Source: Arenicellaceae bacterium
GTDB taxonomy: Bacteria > Pseudomonadota > Gammaproteobacteria > Arenicellales > Arenicellaceae
Reading direction: 5' to 3'
Assembly (NCBI GenBank): GCA_029246505.1
Contig: JAQWNC010000015.1
Span: forward strand, 62,001 to 126,000
Length of the DNA: 64,000 bases
The notes under the pieces were generated by a model. That model was not told where the DNA came from, ran no database searches, and was given only the letters and a program-made list of their open reading frames with translations. This document shows positions 47,424-57,622 of this stretch, one piece after another (position 1 is the first letter of the stretch; every line of letters starts with the position of its first letter). Both the position numbers and the translations under genes were made by a program.

Positions 47424-48644
47424 ATGGATTTACTCTCGTCGGTAGAAGCCACGCAACTGGTTAAATCTGCGAATAGGCTTAGCGCCATTGCTGCGCGACT
47501 GTGCGCTACCCGTATTGAGTTCTGGCTCACATGCTGACAACGCGAATGATTTACTGGCATCAAATCAGAGCTTCAAGTTAGAAGTTGTTGATAACGGAAC
47601 ACTAATAAAATTATTACTCACAAATCCTCCATCGAACGCTTTTGTTGACGGTGAAATTATTGAAGGTATCCGTGAACATCTTTACGCGGTACTAAGAGAT
47701 ATTATTTATGTCAGCGATAAGCTCGCCGACTGGCGCGCACGAGGTGATTCTACCTCAGATATCGTATTTCGAATTCTGCGTAATACTAAATTGCTTGATG
47801 AACAACCCCGCCCTCCGTTAGCGGTATGTTCAGGCGGCCACGCTATCAGCGCGCAGGAATATGACTACCTCAAAGAGCTGGGCTATCAATTAGGCCTTCG
47901 TGGTTTTGACATTTATACCGGCTGTGGCAGCGGCGCTATGAAAGACCCAATGAAAGGTCAGCAATCGCACATGCCAAGCAACGGCTTCTGTCTAGCCGAT
48001 ATATGGGAATATCAGAGCCTGGAAATATCGTTGCAGAAGCGCCTAACGCGATAGTGAACAACCTGGCAGTCATACTTGATATCGAAAAAGGACTGGAAGC
48101 TTTTATTCGTCTGGCTAATGGAGTCATAGTATTTCTCAGTGGGGTCGGTACCGCCGAAGAAATCCTCTACTTACTTTGCATTCTAGTAAATGAAAATAAC
48201 CGCAAACAATTAACGCCCCTGGTTTTAACCGGGCCAAAATCCGCAAAATCGTACTATCAAATTATTATTAGCGATCCCACGGTGGCGTCAAAATATTTGG
48301 CGCAGAACATTTCCGAAAATACACAGCTATTTAATTGGTATTTAAAAATTCACAAAAACTACAAACTAAGTTCGTACCGTCACACAACAACGTAGCTCAA
48401 CTCAAACTATCTAGATCTTCAACCCCGGCGCAACTAGCAGTTAACTTACGATAAATGTTCTCGTCCACCGTCGCTGGCAACGTAAAGCCTTCAGTTGTAG
48501 ATTCGATTCAATCTAACGGGGGTATTCAAGATCCGTGGTGATGCCGAGATAATGAGCAATCTGGATACATTGTTAGCCCAATTTATAAAGCAAGGCCAAA
48601 TGAAAGCGTCTGGCAAATATGAGCCTTGTTACGAAATAGTCTAG
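47424..48644 (+). pseudogene. ppnN: Disrupted ppnN (LOG-family nucleotide 5'-monophosphate nucleosidase)
   Basis: The translation follows PpnN along its length but in several frames: MDLLSSVEATQLV from 47424, then CALPVLSSGS ... AFVDGEIIEGI ... GCGSGAMKDPMKG from about 47488, then after a shift near 48000 ISEPGNIVAEAPN ... GGTAEE-like GVGTAEEILYLL, and finally the C-terminus EIMSNLDTLLAQF ... YEPCYEIV ending at 48644. At least three frameshifts and internal stops are present. PpnN cleaves purine/pyrimidine monophosphates and binds (p)ppGpp in E. coli. Confidence 0.87.
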
Positions 48645-48663
48645 CCTCTAATCACTAACTTCG

Positions 48664-51357
48664 CTAATCCGCGATAACACTACCGAGCCAACGCTCAACC
48701 TTTTCCTTCGGCATATTCTTACGCCTTGCATAATCTTCAATTTGATCGTCCTGTAATCTGGTCACTGCAAAATACCGACTGTCCGGATGAGAAAAATACC
48801 AACCACTGACCGCCGCAGTCGGCAGCATCGCAAAACTCTCAGTAATCGTGATACCCGCATTTTGATCTGGCTGTAGAAGCTTCCATAAGGTAGCTTTTTC
48901 AGTATGGTCTGGGCAGGCCGGATAACCTGGCGCAGGCCTAATACCTATATAACGCTCCTTAATAATATCTTCATTTTGCAATTCTTCTTCGACAGCGTAA
49001 GCCCAATATTCCTTACGTACTTTCTCGTGCAAAAGTTCGGCGAACGCCTCAGCTAATCGATCAGCCAGAGCCTTTAACATTATCGACTGATAGTCATCGT
49101 GGTTAGCCTCAAATTCTGCCAACTTCGACTCAATATCTCCACCAGTTGCGCAGGCAAAGGCGCCAATATAATCTAACTTACCGGCCTCTTTAGGCGCAAT
49201 ATAGTCTGACAAACAATAATTAAACTGATTTCCTTTTTTCTGGTCTTGCTGGCGTAAATGATGAAGCATTGTAAGCGTTTCGTTACGGCTATCATCGCTG
49301 TAAAGTTCAATATCATCATCGATACTATTGGCAGGATAAAATCCGATCACTGCGTTAGCCGTTAACCATTTCTCATCAATAATTTTGTCGAGCATATGCA
49401 TAGCATCTACATGTAATTTTCGTGCCTCTTCACCAACGACCGCATCATTAAGAATGCGCGGGTACTTCCCCGCAAGCTCCCAGGCTATAAAAAATGGCGT
49501 CCAATCGATAAGGTCCCGTAGCTCTTCCAGTGGATAGTCCTCAAAAACCTGAAGGCCCAATTTTTTAGGTTTGGGGGGTTGGTAGTTTTCCCAATCAATA
49601 TCTAGCTTATTATCACGCGCTGCAACAAGCGAAATAGATTTTCTTACGTTTGCAGTACTGGCACGGCGTTGCCGCACGTGCTCGTATTCATCCCGAATAG
49701 CAGCAACGTAAGCGCCCTTAGTGTCGGGTATCAGTAATTTCTGTGCTACGCCTACTGCCCGCGATGCGTCGGTAACATGAATAACCTGGTCATTCTGATA
49801 ATTAGGCTCTATCTTAAGGGCAGTGTGTAGCCGAGAGGTGGTCGCACCCCCGATCATCAATGGAAGTTTAAATTTCTGACGCTGCATTTCCTTTGCCACG
49901 TGTACCATTTCATCAAGTGAGGGAGTTATAAGCCCCGAAAGGCCAATAATATCGCATTCCTTTTCTTTCGCAGTTATCAAAATCTTTTCTGCCGACACCA
50001 TCACGCCAAGATCAATAACCTCAAAGTTATTACACTGCAAAACGACACTGACAATATTCTTGCCTATATCATGCACATCACCTTTTACCGTGGCCATAAG
50101 AATTTTACCGTTAGACCGTTTTTCTCCATCTTGTTTGTCACCCTCAATAAAAGGCAACAGCCATGCAACAGATTTTTTCATTACTCGTGCGGACTTGACC
50201 ACTTGAGGTAGAAACATTTTGCCAGCGCCAAATAAATCACCAACAACGTTCATACCGTCCATCAGTGGACCTTCGATCACCTGAATAGGACGATCAATGG
50301 TAAGCCTAGCCTGTTCAGTATCCTCTTCGATAAAATCGGCTATACCTTTTACTAAAGAGTGAGAAAGCCGTTTTTCCACTGCCCAACTACGCCATTCCAA
50401 GTCTCTGGTCTTATCAACCTTCACGCCATCGCTTCGATAATCACCTGCTATTGCTAACAGCTCCTCGGTAGCGCCCGAATGGGTATTGAGAATAACCGCC
50501 TCAACTTTTGCACGAAGCTCTTCTGGTAAGTCATCATATACCGCAAGCTGACCGGCATTTACAATACCCATATCCATGCCCGCCTGAATAGCGTAGTACA
50601 AAAATACAGAATGGATTGCCTCGCGCAGCGTGTCATTACCACGAAACGAAAAGCTTACATTAGATACACCGCCGGAAACCTTGACGTATGGAAGCCGTTG
50701 CTTTATTTCACGCGTAGCCTCAATAAAATCAACAGCATAATTATTATGCTCATCAATTCCTGTCGCGACGGCAAAGATATTGGGATCAAAAATTATATCT
50801 TCGGGAGCAAACCCTACGCGCTCTACAAGTATCTTATACGCTCGTTCACAAATCTCGACCTTACGTTCCTTGGTGTCCGCTTGACCCACTTCGTCAAATG
50901 CCATCACAACAACAGCTGCACCATAACGCATGATCAGTTTAGCTTGCTTAATGAAAGGCTCTTCACCCTCCTTAAGCGAAATAGAATTTACGATACCCTT
51001 GCCTTGTAAGCATTTAAGCCCCGCCTCAATCACCTCCCACTTAGAAGAATCCACCATCACTGGTACTCTAGCGATATCAGGCTCAGCTGCCATTAAATTT
51101 AAAAAAGTCACCATCACTGCTTTTGAGTCGATTAGGCCTTCGTCCATATTAACGTCAATAATTTGCGCGCCACTCTCAACCTGATCACGCGCCACCTCCA
51201 GAGCGGCGTCGTAATCACCTTCCTTGATTAACCTTCTGAATTTTGCAGACCCGGTAATGTTGGTACGTTCGCCCACATTAACGAACAGACTCTGGTCTCC
51301 AATCCGAAATGGCTCCAAACCTGAGAGTCTCATCTCTTTTACAATGGTCTTACTCAT
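48664..51357 (-). CDS. metH: Cobalamin-dependent methionine synthase, C-terminal part (folate, B12 and activation domains)
   Basis: The 897 residues carry the pterin-binding domain ([11 protein letters not shown] at the start, ASCN-type [15 protein letters not shown]), a cap/B12-binding module with [10 protein letters not shown] (the histidine that ligates cobalt) and GLSGLITPS, and the SAM-dependent reactivation domain ([23 protein letters not shown]). Only the homocysteine-binding domain is missing, and it is encoded by the upstream gene, overlapping by 4 bp (ATGA). Together the two total 1244 residues, close to one-piece MetH (1227 in E. coli). Confidence 0.96.
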   Translation of the reverse strand: MSKTIVKEMRLSGLEPFRIGDQSLFVNVGERTNITGSAKFRRLIKEGDYDAALEVARDQVESGAQIIDVNMDEGLIDSKAVMVTFLNLMAAEPDIARVPVMVDSSKWEVIEAGLKCLQGKGIVNSISLKEGEEPFIKQAKLIMRYGAAVVVMAFDEVGQADTKERKVEICERAYKILVERVGFAPEDIIFDPNIFAVATGIDEHNNYAVDFIEATREIKQRLPYVKVSGGVSNVSFSFRGNDTLREAIHSVFLYYAIQAGMDMGIVNAGQLAVYDDLPEELRAKVEAVILNTHSGATEELLAIAGDYRSDGVKVDKTRDLEWRSWAVEKRLSHSLVKGIADFIEEDTEQARLTIDRPIQVIEGPLMDGMNVVGDLFGAGKMFLPQVVKSARVMKKSVAWLLPFIEGDKQDGEKRSNGKILMATVKGDVHDIGKNIVSVVLQCNNFEVIDLGVMVSAEKILITAKEKECDIIGLSGLITPSLDEMVHVAKEMQRQKFKLPLMIGGATTSRLHTALKIEPNYQNDQVIHVTDASRAVGVAQKLLIPDTKGAYVAAIRDEYEHVRQRRASTANVRKSISLVAARDNKLDIDWENYQPPKPKKLGLQVFEDYPLEELRDLIDWTPFFIAWELAGKYPRILNDAVVGEEARKLHVDAMHMLDKIIDEKWLTANAVIGFYPANSIDDDIELYSDDSRNETLTMLHHLRQQDQKKGNQFNYCLSDYIAPKEAGKLDYIGAFACATGGDIESKLAEFEANHDDYQSIMLKALADRLAEAFAELLHEKVRKEYWAYAVEEELQNEDIIKERYIGIRPAPGYPACPDHTEKATLWKLLQPDQNAGITITESFAMLPTAAVSGWYFSHPDSRYFAVTRLQDDQIEDYARRKNMPKEKVERWLGSVIAD

Positions 51358-52397
51358 TTAAGCCCTTCAACCAAAAGCACCTCGCGCGGTGGGATATTTG
51401 CTACTGCATTTGCGATCGCTTCAATATGACCAGGGGTAGATCCACAGCAGCCACCCACAATATTCACAAAACCACTACTTGCCCATTCCTTGATATTTTC
51501 AGCCATTTCATCGGGAGTCATGTCGTACTCGCCTATTTCATTTGGCATACCCGCATTAGGGTGTGCAGAAACAGCGGTTCTTGAAATTCTTGATAACTCT
51601 TGAACGTATTGGCGCAAATCTTCAGGTCCGAGGGCACAATTTAAACCAATACTTAGAGGGTTTGCATGCTGCAAACTATTATAAAAGGCCTCTGTTACTT
51701 GCCCACTTAACGTTCTGCCACTCTGATCGGTAATTGTGCCAGAAATCATGATGGGTAGTTCTACATCGCGATCATCGAAATACTGCTTGGTAGCAAATAC
51801 TGCCGCTTTCGCGTTTAGTGTATCGAAAACTGTTTCTATTAAAATAATATCAGCACCTCCGTCGATCAAACCCCGGAGTGCAACGCCATAATCCTCAACC
51901 AATTGGTCAAAAGTAGTAGCCCTCGCGCCTGGATCATTAACATCTACCGACACGGATGCAGTTTTTTGATTCGGCCCCAATACGCCGGCAACGAACCGGG
52001 GGTTTTTTTGTGTACTAAAGTCATCGGCGGCCACTCTGGCTAACTTGGCGGCCTCTTGGTTTATCTCATAGGCAAATTCGGATAACTCATAACGTCCCAA
52101 ATCACTGGGCGTAGAATTAAAACTATTGGTTTCTATTATGTCAGCACCGGCTTCGAGATAGTCCTGATGAATACCTAAGATGATCTCGGGCTGTGTAAGT
52201 ACCAGCAAATCATTCATGCCTCTTAACAATATATGCCAATCTTTGAAACGATCACCACGATAGTCTTGTTCTTCGAGTTTTTTGTTTTGGATCATGGTCC
52301 CCACTGCACCGTCGAGCACGAGGATTTTGCGGGCTAATGCAGCTCGTAATAGCGCAGTACGATTTATTCTACTAACCTTTTCCTCTGTTGCAGACAA
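51354..52397 (-). CDS. metH: Methionine synthase, homocysteine-binding domain as a separate protein
   Basis: The 347 residues form the N-terminal homocysteine S-methyltransferase barrel of Met[12 protein letters not shown] at the start, [10 protein letters not shown], a first zinc cysteine in [10 protein letters not shown], and the zinc pair GGCCGSTP at the C-terminal end of the barrel. It ends where the folate domain gene begins, with ATGA overlap, so this is a split MetH. It follows metF after 11 bp in the ahcY-metF-metH operon. Confidence 0.95.
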   Translation of the reverse strand: MSATEEKVSRINRTALLRAALARKILVLDGAVGTMIQNKKLEEQDYRGDRFKDWHILLRGMNDLLVLTQPEIILGIHQDYLEAGADIIETNSFNSTPSDLGRYELSEFAYEINQEAAKLARVAADDFSTQKNPRFVAGVLGPNQKTASVSVDVNDPGARATTFDQLVEDYGVALRGLIDGGADIILIETVFDTLNAKAAVFATKQYFDDRDVELPIMISGTITDQSGRTLSGQVTEAFYNSLQHANPLSIGLNCALGPEDLRQYVQELSRISRTAVSAHPNAGMPNEIGEYDMTPDEMAENIKEWASSGFVNIVGGCCGSTPGHIEAIANAVANIPPREVLLVEGLK

Positions 52398-52408
52398 GTA
52401 AACAGCCT

Positions 52409-53302
52409 CTAAGCCAGCTCGAGACGTTTACAAATTTCAATCGTTGGGTTTGCTTTATTAAGAGTGTAAAAATGAATTCCTGGCGCGCCGCCCTCCAGCA
52501 AACAATCACACAATGTCGTAATCACCTCAGCGCCAAAATCCTTCAATGCGTCCGCATCATGCTGATATTGCTGAAGGCGGCTTCGTAGCCAGCGAGGAAT
52601 TTCAGCACCGCAAATATCTGAAAAGCGAGCAAGTTGAACAAAATTTGTAATCGGCATTATACCCGGCACGATTGGCACTTTTATATTTGCCTGGATGGCA
52701 CTATCGACAAGCGCGAAATATGCATCTGCATTGAAGAAATACTGCGTAATCGCCGAATGTGCACCGGCTTCAACTTTACGTTTAAAATTCAGCAGGTCCG
52801 TCACGGGATCTGCGGATTCGGGATGATATTCCGGATAAGCTGCAACCTCGATCAAAAACTGATCGCCAGTCTCAGCTCGAATAAATGTTACTAACTCATT
52901 TGCATACGCAAAATCGCCTAATTCGACCATACCCGATGGCCGGTCACCACGCAATGCCACCAAGCGCTTGACTCCGATATCACTGTATTTTCTGAGCAGC
53001 TCACGAATACTATCCTTGGAAGCACCGATACAAGATATGTGTGGCGCAGCATCGCCCCCCGAGTTAATAATGCTTTTAACCGCGTCAAATGTTCCTTCAC
53101 GCGTACCACCTCCCGCACCAAATGTCACCGAATAGAAAGAAGGTGCTAAAGCATCCAGTTCACCACGCACCTTATTTAGGTTTGTAACTCCCCGCTCTGT
53201 TTTTGGCGGGAAAAACTCAAAGCTTATTTCGGGCTTATTTGTCAACTCACGACTCGTATGTGGGGATATACCAACCAAAAAATGACTGCAAGGGGTCGCC
53301 AT
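52409..53302 (-). CDS. metF: 5,10-methylenetetrahydrofolate reductase
   Basis: Produces 5-methyl-THF, the methyl donor for MetH. The 297-residue flavoprotein shows [30 protein letters not shown] and the [10 protein letters not shown] loop. Its start is 24 bp downstream of the ahcY stop, and metH follows immediately, so one transcript encodes SAH hydrolysis, methyl-folate formation and homocysteine remethylation. The N-terminus before ISFEFF is about ten residues longer than usual; a later start is possible. Confidence 0.95.
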   Translation of the reverse strand: MATPCSHFLVGISPHTSRELTNKPEISFEFFPPKTERGVTNLNKVRGELDALAPSFYSVTFGAGGGTREGTFDAVKSIINSGGDAAPHISCIGASKDSIRELLRKYSDIGVKRLVALRGDRPSGMVELGDFAYANELVTFIRAETGDQFLIEVAAYPEYHPESADPVTDLLNFKRKVEAGAHSAITQYFFNADAYFALVDSAIQANIKVPIVPGIMPITNFVQLARFSDICGAEIPRWLRSRLQQYQHDADALKDFGAEVITTLCDCLLEGGAPGIHFYTLNKANPTIEICKRLELA

Positions 53303-53326
53303 CGACCCGCTGCAAGCCGCGCTAGT

Positions 53327-54748
53327 TTAATATCTATAAGGCTCAGGCTTATATGGGCCCCCTACTTTAACGTTAATGTAGTCTGCTTGCTCCTGCGTGA
53401 GTACAGTCAACTTTGCACCGATTTTCTCCAAGTGAAGTCTGGCAACTTTCTCATCGAGAAGCTTTGGTAAAACATAGACGTCATTATCATATTTGCCAGG
53501 ATTATTAAAAATTTCCATTTGCGCTAATGTCTGATTAGTAAATGAATTAGACATTACAAAACTTGGATGGCCCGTACCACAACCTAGATTCACTAAGCGG
53601 CCTTGGGCAAGTAAAATAATGCGCTTGCCATCCGGAAAAATCACATGGTCAACCTGATCTTTAATAGTCTCCCATTCGCAGTGCTCTAAGCCAGCCACAT
53701 CAATTTCATTGTCAAAATGGCCAATATTACAAACGATTGCCTGATTCTTCATTTTCGCCATATGATCATGAGTAATAATGTTGAAATTACCCGTGGTAGT
53801 CACGAATATATCTGCTTCACTGACAACGTCATCCATTGTCACCACCTGGAAACCTTCCATCGCGGCCTGAAGGGCACATATAGGATCAATCTCGGTAATT
53901 TTTACAATAGCTCCCAGACTGGCTAATGACTGGGCTGAACCCTTACCAACATCACCATAACCTGCAACAACAGCCACTTTGCCCGCTATCATTACGTCGG
54001 TAGCACGCTTTATTGCATCAACCAAAGATTCCCGGCAACCGTACAAATTATCGAACTTCGACTTAGTAACTGAATCATTAACGTTGATTGCAGGGAACGG
54101 CAATTCTCCACGGTCGCGCATTTGGTATAACCGAGCCACGCCAGTAGTAGTTTCTTCAGTAACTCCCTTAATCCCGGACAAACGTTTTGAATACCAACTA
54201 CCGTCTTTCTCAAGCTGAGCTTTAATCGCCGCATAAAGATATGTTTCTTCTTCACTTTCAGGGTTATCAAGCACGCTAGGGTCTTTTTCTGCCTTACTTC
54301 CAAGAATAAGCAGCAATGTAGCGTCTCCACCATCGTCAAGAATCATATTTGGACCAGTGTCCCCCGCCCAGTCAAAGATGCGATGTGAGTAATCCCAGTA
54401 CTCCTCTAGCGATTCGCCTTTATAGGCAAATACCGGAATGCCTTGAGCAGCGATTGCTGCCGCAGCATGGTCTTGGGTAGAAAAAATATTACAGGATGCC
54501 CAGCGAATTTTAGCACCCAAAGCCGCCAAAGTTTCAATCAATACGGCGGTTTGAATCGTCATATGCAAAGAGCCTGTGATCTTTGCTCCTTTTAACGGCT
54601 GCTGGCTACGGAATTCTTCACGTGTAGCAATTAGGCCAGGCATTTCAGTTTCGGCAATAGCAATTTCCTTCCGGCCAAAACCAGCAAGATCAATATTCGC
54701 TACGTGATAATCAGTAAAATCAGAAGAGGGCGCTAGATTTACGCTCAT
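53327..54748 (-). CDS. ahcY: S-adenosylhomocysteine hydrolase
   Basis: Cleaves SAH to adenosine and homocysteine, relieving inhibition of methyltransferases. The 473-residue bacterial long form has [13 protein letters not shown], the NAD site [24 protein letters not shown], and the C-terminal YKPEPYRY that completes the partner subunit's cofactor site. First gene of ahcY-metF-metH. A GGAG site lies 8-11 nt upstream of the ATG within a potential hairpin, below a SAH riboswitch. Confidence 0.97.
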   Translation of the reverse strand: MSVNLAPSSDFTDYHVANIDLAGFGRKEIAIAETEMPGLIATREEFRSQQPLKGAKITGSLHMTIQTAVLIETLAALGAKIRWASCNIFSTQDHAAAAIAAQGIPVFAYKGESLEEYWDYSHRIFDWAGDTGPNMILDDGGDATLLLILGSKAEKDPSVLDNPESEEETYLYAAIKAQLEKDGSWYSKRLSGIKGVTEETTTGVARLYQMRDRGELPFPAINVNDSVTKSKFDNLYGCRESLVDAIKRATDVMIAGKVAVVAGYGDVGKGSAQSLASLGAIVKITEIDPICALQAAMEGFQVVTMDDVVSEADIFVTTTGNFNIITHDHMAKMKNQAIVCNIGHFDNEIDVAGLEHCEWETIKDQVDHVIFPDGKRIILLAQGRLVNLGCGTGHPSFVMSNSFTNQTLAQMEIFNNPGKYDNDVYVLPKLLDEKVARLHLEKIGAKLTVLTQEQADYINVKVGGPYKPEPYRY

Positions 54749-54772
54749 TTTTCAGCTCCAGTCGATGAAAAA
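54748..54772 (-). promoter_or_regulatory. Hairpin presenting or sequestering the ahcY ribosome-binding site (candidate expression platform)
   Basis: On the minus strand TTTTTCA (54772-54766) can pair with TGAAAAA (54754-54748), placing GGAG (54759-54756) in an 11-nt loop and the first base of the ATG at the stem base. It is one nucleotide from the riboswitch pseudoknot strand, so ligand-dependent folding could affect it sterically. Confidence 0.5.
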
Positions 54773-54773
54773 C

Positions 54774-54900
54774 GAGCACCGTTCGAGTCCGCAATATTAC
54801 GCGGGCGAAATTTCGTTACTTGAGCCTGAGACCCTCTACTATTGGTATTACTTTTAAAAGTAACTAAATAATAGCGTGAATCTTGCAGCGCTCCTCAAGT
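54774..54900 (-). promoter_or_regulatory. S-adenosylhomocysteine (SAH) riboswitch upstream of ahcY
   Basis: The 5' core GAGGAGCGCTGCAAG, the middle CAGGCTCAAGT and the 3' AACGGTGCTC match the SAH aptamer consensus (GAGGAGCGCUGCAA ... CCAGGCUC ... AACGGCGCUC). P1 is a perfect 7-bp ACTTGAG/CTCAAGT (54900-54894 with 54824-54818). The pseudoknot pairs GAGCGCT with GGTGCTC (54780-54774), using G-U pairs. The P2 arm is long and includes ACTTTTAAAAGT; an extra stem CCGC/GCGG lies between P1 and the pseudoknot strand. A TATAAT (54920-54915) sits 14 nt before P1. SAH binding should raise expression. Confidence 0.93.
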
Positions 54901-54914
54901 CGTTGTCGGGCGGG

Positions 54915-54920
54915 ATTATA
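54915..54920 (-). promoter_or_regulatory. -10 element of the ahcY-metF-metH promoter
   Basis: Consensus TATAAT on the minus strand, placing the transcription start at or just before P1 of the riboswitch. A weak -35 candidate (TGGTAA) lies 17 bp upstream. Confidence 0.75.
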
Positions 54921-55033
54921 CGTATTGATGAAGCGTATTACCAGCACCTATACAGCGCTAATTTTAAAATCTGATTTTTACTCGACCAGATTATTAACCT
55001 GATACTTTTAGAATCAACTACTTGCTTGGGATT

Positions 55034-55519
55034 CTATTTACTGCCGGTAAATGTTCCTGCCTCACCTCCAGAGAACGGCGAATATTCTGGAAACCTAGTG
55101 TCGTCGGTACATAGATAATCTGCAATGACATCACCATTCGTATCGGTTGCGGCAACGCTGCCCGTATACGTAGCAACGCCATCACAACTTAGCGTTCCCC
55201 GAGTAAATAAAGAGTCAGCGGAGACGCTAAACCGACCGTCAACGATTGGCCCCGCAGCCTGAAAACCCTCATCGACTATCGTTACTGTATTTCCCACAGA
55301 ATTCACATCCAGCCTAAACGGTGTTGTTTCTATTTCACTCACGGTTATTCCAGACACGCTATATGTAACCGTTTTTGTTTGAGAGCCAGTAAATGTTCCC
55401 GCTATCGGATTCGATTCTGGCTGCTCGCCTCCCCCTCCAGAGGAACTATCTCCAGTGCCACCGCATGCCGTCAGCAAAATAGAGACTAAACTCAGAATTC
55501 CTATAAACCTTCTTTGCAT
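55034..55519 (-). CDS. Uncharacterised lipoprotein
   Basis: A 161-residue protein with a lipoprotein signal (SILLTAC) and a Gly/Ser-rich linker. The mature part repeats a TFTGS motif (GTFTGSQ near residue 43 and GTFTGSK at the end) and has two cysteines. I do not recognise the family. It lies between the ahcY promoter and the MarR gene, same strand as both. Confidence 0.7.
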   Translation of the reverse strand: MQRRFIGILSLVSILLTACGGTGDSSSGGGGEQPESNPIAGTFTGSQTKTVTYSVSGITVSEIETTPFRLDVNSVGNTVTIVDEGFQAAGPIVDGRFSVSADSLFTRGTLSCDGVATYTGSVAATDTNGDVIADYLCTDDTRFPEYSPFSGGEAGTFTGSK

Positions 55520-55553
55520 ATTTAAAGCTCGAAAATTAATTTAAGTTAAATAC

Positions 55554-56027
55554 TCAAGTAATTTGAGTCTCCTTAGCCAGGTGCTCAATCAGCTTTGTTA
55601 GTGCTCGATCAACAACCTGCAGCTCCTCACCACCCAACACCTTTAGTAAATCACGCTGAGCAGCTACTCGGTGTGGGAGTATTTCTTTATACACATCCAT
55701 TCCATGGTTTGTAATATTATAAAATATACTGCGCGCATCATCTGGGTGCTCTTCACGCACAGCATACCCGCGGTTATGTAAACTACGCAAGCCTCGACTA
55801 ACTTGCGCCTTATCATGCATAGTCAAGCCCACCATGTCTGATACGGTGGAAGGAGCATGTACCGCCAGTTGGCCCAAAAGCCACCATTCGATAAGCGAGA
55901 GGTCAAACCGTCCAGCCAAATAGCGTGTGACCCTACGACCCGACAATAAGTACAGAACGCGAATTTTATACGTCAGAAAATCTTCTATTGGAGCGTCTTC
56001 GGGCAGTAACTGAAGGTCGTCACTCAT
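55554..56027 (-). CDS. MarR family transcriptional regulator
   Basis: A 157-residue winged-helix regulator: helices with FDLSLIEWWLLGQLA, then the recognition region VSDMVGLTMHDKAQVSRGLRSL, and the wing with EEHPDDARSIFYNIT. MarR proteins usually repress nearby genes in response to small ligands. Its neighbours are metK (upstream, same strand, 81 bp) and an unknown lipoprotein (downstream), so either could be a target; nothing in sequence decides. Confidence 0.9.
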   Translation of the reverse strand: MSDDLQLLPEDAPIEDFLTYKIRVLYLLSGRRVTRYLAGRFDLSLIEWWLLGQLAVHAPSTVSDMVGLTMHDKAQVSRGLRSLHNRGYAVREEHPDDARSIFYNITNHGMDVYKEILPHRVAAQRDLLKVLGGEELQVVDRALTKLIEHLAKETQIT

Positions 56028-56108
56028 TCACGTGTCTCTAAGTTAGATTAACTTTCATACTAGTATATGTTGAAACCGAACTGATATTTACAACCAATAT
56101 TTCATAAT

Positions 56109-57281
56109 CTAGGATGCATGCGCAGCGTCACGCAATGCTTCAGCTTTGTCAGTTCGCTCCCAGGTAAACTCAGATTCGGTTCGGCCAAAATGCCCATAAG
56201 CCGCACTCTTTCGATAAATTGGTCGTAACAAATCAAGCGTTTGAATAATTGCTTTTGGTCGTAAGTCGAAATGAGCATCGATCAATGCTTCAATTTTTTC
56301 TTCCGCAATAGTGCCTGTTCCAAAGGTATTAACCATTAAACTCACCGGGTCAGCTACACCAATGGCGTAGGCTACCTGTACCTCACAGCGATCTGCTAAG
56401 CCAGCCGCAACAATATTCTTTGCAACATAACGACTGGCATACGCTGCAGAGCGATCCACCTTGGATGGGTCTTTACCTGAAAAAGCGCCGCCACCGTGGT
56501 GTGCCGCGCCGCCGTAAGTATCGACAATAATTTTTCTACCGGTTAAACCACAATCGCCAACCGGACCTCCAATAACAAAACGACCGGTAGGATTAACCAA
56601 ATAGCGGGTATCTTTAGTAACCAAATTAGTCGGTATTATTGGTTTAATGACCTCTTCGATGATAGCTTCTTGCAGATTTTTATGAGAAATATCATCATCA
56701 TGCTGCGTTGAGAGAACAACGGTATCTACTGAAACCGGCTTTCCATCCAAATAGCGCATCGTTACCTGAGACTTTGCATCGGGTCGTAGCCAGGTCAATG
56801 AACCCGATTTCCGAACATCTGCCTGTTGTTTAACCAGGCGATGCGAAAAAGTTATAGGTGCCGGCATTAATACATCCGTTTCGGTACACGCATAACCAAA
56901 CATTAATCCCTGATCACCCGCACCTTGCTCAAGATCTAACCCTTCACCTTCGTTAACACCTTGAGCTATATCGGCAGATTGTTTATCAAGCGCAACAATA
57001 ACTGCACAACTCGCATGGTCAAATCCCATTTCGGACGAGTCATAGCCAATTTCTTTGATCGTTTCACGGACGGCCTCAGTTACACCGTCCAAGCGCCCTT
57101 TGGTAGTAATCTCTCCAGATAGCACGACCATGCCGGTATTAACCATCGTTTCACAAGCTACTCGTGACCCCGAGTCCTGCTCTAACAATAAATCAAGAAC
57201 AGTATCGGAAATTTGATCGGCAACTTTATCGGGATGACCTTCTGAAACGGATTCAGAGGTAAAAAGGTAACTTCTACTCAT
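56109..57281 (-). CDS. metK: S-adenosylmethionine synthetase
   Basis: Makes SAM from methionine and ATP. From ATG 57281 the protein ([19 protein letters not shown]) is 390 residues; a further in-frame ATG at 57353 would add 24 non-conserved residues and lacks a ribosome site, whereas GAGG lies 7 nt before 57281. Active-site motifs GHPDK, GAGDQG and [16 protein letters not shown] are intact. With ahcY, metF and metH nearby it completes the methyl cycle. A SAH-riboswitch-like element lies in its leader. Confidence 0.96.
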   Translation of the reverse strand: MSRSYLFTSESVSEGHPDKVADQISDTVLDLLLEQDSGSRVACETMVNTGMVVLSGEITTKGRLDGVTEAVRETIKEIGYDSSEMGFDHASCAVIVALDKQSADIAQGVNEGEGLDLEQGAGDQGLMFGYACTETDVLMPAPITFSHRLVKQQADVRKSGSLTWLRPDAKSQVTMRYLDGKPVSVDTVVLSTQHDDDISHKNLQEAIIEEVIKPIIPTNLVTKDTRYLVNPTGRFVIGGPVGDCGLTGRKIIVDTYGGAAHHGGGAFSGKDPSKVDRSAAYASRYVAKNIVAAGLADRCEVQVAYAIGVADPVSLMVNTFGTGTIAEEKIEALIDAHFDLRPKAIIQTLDLLRPIYRKSAAYGHFGRTESEFTWERTDKAEALRDAAHAS

Positions 57282-57370
57282 GGGATTCCTCAAGCCGGTA
57301 CTGGCGTATATATTTGCTAGAACAGGAGTTCTCGTAGACTCATTTCCCGACATAAGCTAATGTTAAAAAA

Positions 57371-57440
57371 TGAGCGCTGTTGTATTTATATGCCCGAGCC
57401 TGGAAGGTTCTTGACAGAGACTTTCGCAACGCCCGTCAGG
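57371..57440 (-). promoter_or_regulatory. SAH-riboswitch-like element in the metK leader (candidate)
   Basis: In order on the minus strand: CCTGA (57440-57436), CGGGCGTTGCGA, a variable P2, CCAGGCTCGGG, a 10-nt linker, and AACAGCGCTCA. Compared with the SAH consensus, CCAGGCTCG and AACxGCGCTCA are retained. P1 forms as CCTGA/TCGGG (one G-U), and the pseudoknot as GGGCGTT/AGCGCTC (57434-57428 with 57378-57372, two G-U). The top of P1 has a C-C mismatch and P2 is weak. It starts 12 nt after a TATAAT, the same geometry as at ahcY. Confidence 0.62.
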
Positions 57441-57452
57441 ATAAGTGCGCGG

Positions 57453-57458
57453 ATTATA
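57453..57458 (-). promoter_or_regulatory. -10 element of the metK promoter
   Basis: Consensus TATAAT on the minus strand, 12 nt before the first stem of the riboswitch-like element. No strong -35 is visible. The transcript would have a 5' leader of about 165 nt. Confidence 0.7.
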
Positions 57459-57622
57459 TAGACCAACACGCGTCCTTTCCAGTTCTTGTTATGAATCTAT
57501 GAGAAAATACTGTTTACGGAAATTATCATTCTGTCGATCAGTTCGGCATACTCACTAACAAGTAAGTATCCTGACAATATAAAAGTATTAGTACTGAAGC
57601 TCTCCAACCACTGCATGATTTA

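Noticed and set aside
54781-54800. tRNA T-loop-like GTTCGAGTCC
   Set aside because: No acceptor or anticodon stems fit; the bases belong to the SAH riboswitch 3' region.
57282-57353. Upstream ATG of metK adding 24 residues
   Set aside because: No ribosome site, the residues are not conserved in MetK, and the region overlaps the regulatory leader.
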